From Marivirga salinae (GTDB lineage: Bacteria; Bacteroidota; Bacteroidia; Cytophagales; Cyclobacteriaceae): a stretch of 64,000 nucleotides of DNA. Position 1 is the first letter of the stretch; each line of letters begins with the position of its first letter. Below, in pieces: positions 61,661 to 64,000 of this stretch. The stretch is taken from contig NZ_CP129971.1 in assembly GCF_030503855.1 (NCBI RefSeq), forward strand, positions 2,604,001 through 2,668,000, written 5' to 3'. The notes under the pieces are model-generated. The model did no database searches. It saw only the letters and a list, made by a program, of their open reading frames with translations, and was not told the origin of the DNA. A program made the position numbers and the translations under genes.

Positions 61661-63226
61661 TCAAAAAGGAGCTTCATCTGAATCCTGAGGATTATCCTTT
61701 CCTGTTGCTTTGCTAGGTAAAGTAACGGCACTAGGCGCATCAAAATCAGAAGGTACTCCTGCTTGTGATGGAAATGTAGTGCCATAGCCCGGAACGCCAC
61801 TATCACTTCCTGGTGCATCAAGATCTGAAAATTTAGTGAATCGACCAATAAATTTCAATGGAACTGTATCCAATGAACCATTTCTATGTTTGGCTATAAT
61901 TACCTCCCCAACATTTGTAGTGGACATTCCATTTTCATCTTCTGTTATGCCATAATATTCTGGTCTGTACAAGAACATTACCATATCGGCATCCTGCTCG
62001 ATTGATCCTGATTCCCTCAAATCTGATAGTTGTGGCCTTTTATCTCCACCACGGGTTTCAACCGCACGACTTAACTGTGAAAGTGCAATAACAGGTACAT
62101 TTAGCTCTTTCGCTATATTTTTTAAAGATCGAGAAATCGAAGCAATTTCCTGCTCTCGGTTTCCTCCTGCACCACCCGATTTAGAAGTATCGCCTGACAT
62201 CAATTGTAAGTAGTCAATTACAATCAGTTGAATATCATGTTGCTGTTTCAGTCTTCTACATTTTGCTCTCAATTCCAAAATGGATAGGGCAGGGGTATCA
62301 TCTATAAAAATCGGGGCTTCTGTTAAAGCGGCCGTTTTATGCACCAACTGCTGCCATTCGTAATCTTTTAAATCTCCCTTTTTGATTTTTTCCGAATCTA
62401 GTTCCGCTTCAGATGAAATCAATCTGTTAACTAACTGCACGGATGACATCTCCAAAGAGAAGATGGCTACAGGCTGTTTAAAGTCCACAGCAGCATTTCT
62501 TAGTGCGGAAACTATAAAGGCTGTTTTCCCCATACCCGGCCTAGCGGCTATAATCACCATATCAGATTTTTGCCATCCGGAAGTTACTCGATCTAATGCT
62601 GAGAAACCTGTAGGTACACCGGTTAAACCATCGGTATGATTCCTTCTTTCCTCTAATTCCACAAATGCTTGCTTCATTAAGGAAGACATATCCGCATAAT
62701 TCTTTTTGATGTTGGAGTTGGTTACATCAAATAATTCTTGCTCGGTTTTATCTAACAAATCGAAAACATCAGTGGTATCTTCATAAGCATCTTGCTGAAT
62801 TTCGCGGGATATTTTAATGAGTTGCCTTTTGATGGCCTGTTCAGCAATTATACGAGCATGATACTCAATATTGGCGGCTGAGTTTACTCTAGAAGTAAGG
62901 GATGTAATATAATAAGCTCCACCTATTAGGTCTAATTTTCCATTTTTTCTTAACTGATTCGTAACTGTCATCAAGTCAACGGGTTCCGAATTGTTGAAAA
63001 GTTGAACAATGGCTTTATAAATTTCTTCGTGGGCTTCTCGGTAGAAACTTTCAGGTTTTAAGATGTCAATAACATTGGTCAAAGCATCTTTTTCTAGCAT
63101 TAATGCACCCAACACAACCTCTTCTAATTCTACCGCCTGAGGGGGCATTTTCCCCATGTTATCGCTTATATCAAGCTTTTTGTTTTTTTGACCAATTCTC
63201 AATGCGGATGATTTTTTTGACTCCAT
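61661..63226 (-). CDS. dnaB: Replicative DNA helicase
   Basis: 521 residues. The N-terminal DnaB domain (PPQAVELEEVVLGALMLEKDALTNV) is followed by a RecA-like ATPase: Walker A ARPGMGKTAF, Walker B IQLIVIDYLQLM, and ALSQLSRAVETRGGDKRPQLSDLRESGSIEQDADM. Unwinds DNA ahead of the fork. A low-complexity tail follows residue 460. A pair of DnaA-box-like sequences lies about 100 bp upstream. Confidence 0.95.
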   Translation of the reverse strand: MESKKSSALRIGQKNKKLDISDNMGKMPPQAVELEEVVLGALMLEKDALTNVIDILKPESFYREAHEEIYKAIVQLFNNSEPVDLMTVTNQLRKNGKLDLIGGAYYITSLTSRVNSAANIEYHARIIAEQAIKRQLIKISREIQQDAYEDTTDVFDLLDKTEQELFDVTNSNIKKNYADMSSLMKQAFVELEERRNHTDGLTGVPTGFSALDRVTSGWQKSDMVIIAARPGMGKTAFIVSALRNAAVDFKQPVAIFSLEMSSVQLVNRLISSEAELDSEKIKKGDLKDYEWQQLVHKTAALTEAPIFIDDTPALSILELRAKCRRLKQQHDIQLIVIDYLQLMSGDTSKSGGAGGNREQEIASISRSLKNIAKELNVPVIALSQLSRAVETRGGDKRPQLSDLRESGSIEQDADMVMFLYRPEYYGITEDENGMSTTNVGEVIIAKHRNGSLDTVPLKFIGRFTKFSDLDAPGSDSGVPGYGTTFPSQAGVPSDFDAPSAVTLPSKATGKDNPQDSDEAPF

Positions 63227-63321
63227 TTGTTCCCCTACTTAATTTGTGATTTTCAAAAGCTAACAAATCTAAATTATTATTTTCTTTATCTTTAGCGAAA
63301 ACCGACCAAGTTTCCGACAAC

Positions 63322-63341
63322 TTATCCACAGCTTATCAACA
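63322..63341. promoter_or_regulatory. Pair of DnaA-box-like sequences
   Basis: TTATCCACA (63322-63330), an exact match to the DnaA-box consensus, and TTATCAACA (63333-63341), one base off, in tandem 11 bp apart. They lie between dnaB and the Mpl-like gene. They could regulate dnaB; a full origin is not evident. Confidence 0.5.
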
Positions 63342-63411
63342 TCTAAAAACTTAAGATAATTTGCCACAGCATAAACTTTATTCTATTTTTGGATAATCTA
63401 ATACAAACTCA

Positions 63412-64000
63412 ATGGATTTAAATCATATTAAACAAGTACATTTTATAGCAATAGGCGGCAGCGTGATGCATAATCTCGCTTTAGCCCTTCACAAAAGAAA
63501 TATTAAAGTTTCAGGTTCGGATGATGAAATATATGAGCCTGCAGCAGGAAAATTAAAAGCAGCTGGATTAAATGCTTCTGTAGGATGGAATCCTGATCAG
63601 CTTCATAAAGAGTTGGATGCAGTCATTTTAGGCATGCACGCCAAGGAAGATAATCCTGAATTGAAAAAAGCACAAGAATTAGGCTTGCGAATTTTTTCCT
63701 TTCCTGAATTTATCAGAGAAGTGTCTGCCAATAAACAAAGAATCGTAGTAGGAGGAAGCCATGGAAAAAGCTCCATCACGACCATGATCATGCATGTCTT
63801 AAAATCTGCTGGTAAAACATTTGATTATTTAGTGGGGGCTGAAATTGAAGGCTTTGATTTAACAGTTCAAATATCAGATGCTGCTATCATCATCATTGAA
63901 GGAGATGAATATTTAGCCTCAAAATTAGATCCTCAACCTAAGTTTTTGAAATATGACCATCATATTGGGGTGATTTCAGGAATCAAATGGGATCATAAAA
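63412..64000 (+). CDS. Mpl/MurC-type muropeptide ligase, 5' part
   Basis: 196 residues before the window edge. VHFIAIGGSVMHNLALALHKR is the Mur N-terminal nucleotide motif, SGSDDEIYEP follows, and VVGGSHGKSSITTMI is the ATP P-loop. GGSVMHNLA resembles Mpl (UDP-MurNAc: tripeptide ligase, wall recycling) more than MurC. ATP-dependent; C-terminal half not visible. Confidence 0.82.
   Translation, partial: MDLNHIKQVHFIAIGGSVMHNLALALHKRNIKVSGSDDEIYEPAAGKLKAAGLNASVGWNPDQLHKELDAVILGMHAKEDNPELKKAQELGLRIFSFPEFIREVSANKQRIVVGGSHGKSSITTMIMHVLKSAGKTFDYLVGAEIEGFDLTVQISDAAIIIIEGDEYLASKLDPQPKFLKYDHHIGVISGIKWDHK

Noticed and set aside
61537..61848. 103-residue minus-strand frame at the dnaB end
   Set aside because: Most of it overlaps the dnaB tail in another frame; composition (runs of Leu, Met, His) looks like a shadow.

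Overview
The window is a chromosomal segment of an AT-rich marine-type Bacteroidota, most likely Cytophagales (Marivirga-like). Supporting signs are promoters of the TAnnTTTG (-7) type, almost no Shine-Dalgarno sequences, frequent TTG/GTG starts, PorT-like barrels and SPII lipoproteins. The genus is inferred from gene content and protein style only. No tRNA, rRNA or CRISPR array was seen.

Layout. 1-17.9 kb is mostly ordinary chromosome: a truncated lptD divergent from an amidase, an MCE transporter subunit, an acyl-CoA carboxylase beta subunit, SirB1-like, PPTase, WD40, DivIVA-like and folB genes, then hutU, an Lrp regulator divergent from a Cys/Met PLP enzyme, and a SulP transporter. Several palindromic intergenic repeats sit between them. 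18-35.7 kb is a stress island: CsbD-like, DUF892, DUF2383, DUF4142, YtxH and YflT-like proteins, two lmo0937-type mini-proteins, an ice-binding protein, two AraC paralogues and an orphan PAS kinase. Six promoters here share a TGTAA(C/G/T)-N20/21-TAnnTTTG-like architecture, and three of them carry a further 18-bp upstream box.

38.9-59.9 kb is the most interesting part: a roughly 20-kb integron-like cassette array with all genes on the minus strand. Nearly every one- to three-gene unit is followed by an imperfect palindrome of 60-240 bp bounded by AAC...GTT boxes, which resembles attC. In most cassettes the box at the 5' edge is the exact complement, over 9-10 bp, of the box after the stop codon of the same cassette, while the two boxes of one physical site do not match each other. 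That is what excision and insertion of circular cassettes between G and TT would leave. At the right end is a tyrosine recombinase gene pointing into the array. It has a roughly 90-residue N-terminal extension and appears to lack the extra segment that defines IntI. A 49-bp near-perfect palindrome separates it from a divergent small zinc-finger gene and overlaps that gene's start codon. Cargo includes a type II restriction-modification system, two toxin-antitoxin pairs, three serine hydrolases, an S41 peptidase, a HEPN-like protein and many small membrane proteins. An IS110 element interrupts one attC-like site, and its noncoding end holds a 10-nt match to the target. An IS481 element interrupts another cassette.

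60.3-64 kb returns to core genes: an MDR oxidoreductase, dnaB, a pair of DnaA-box-like sequences and the start of an Mpl/MurC-type ligase.
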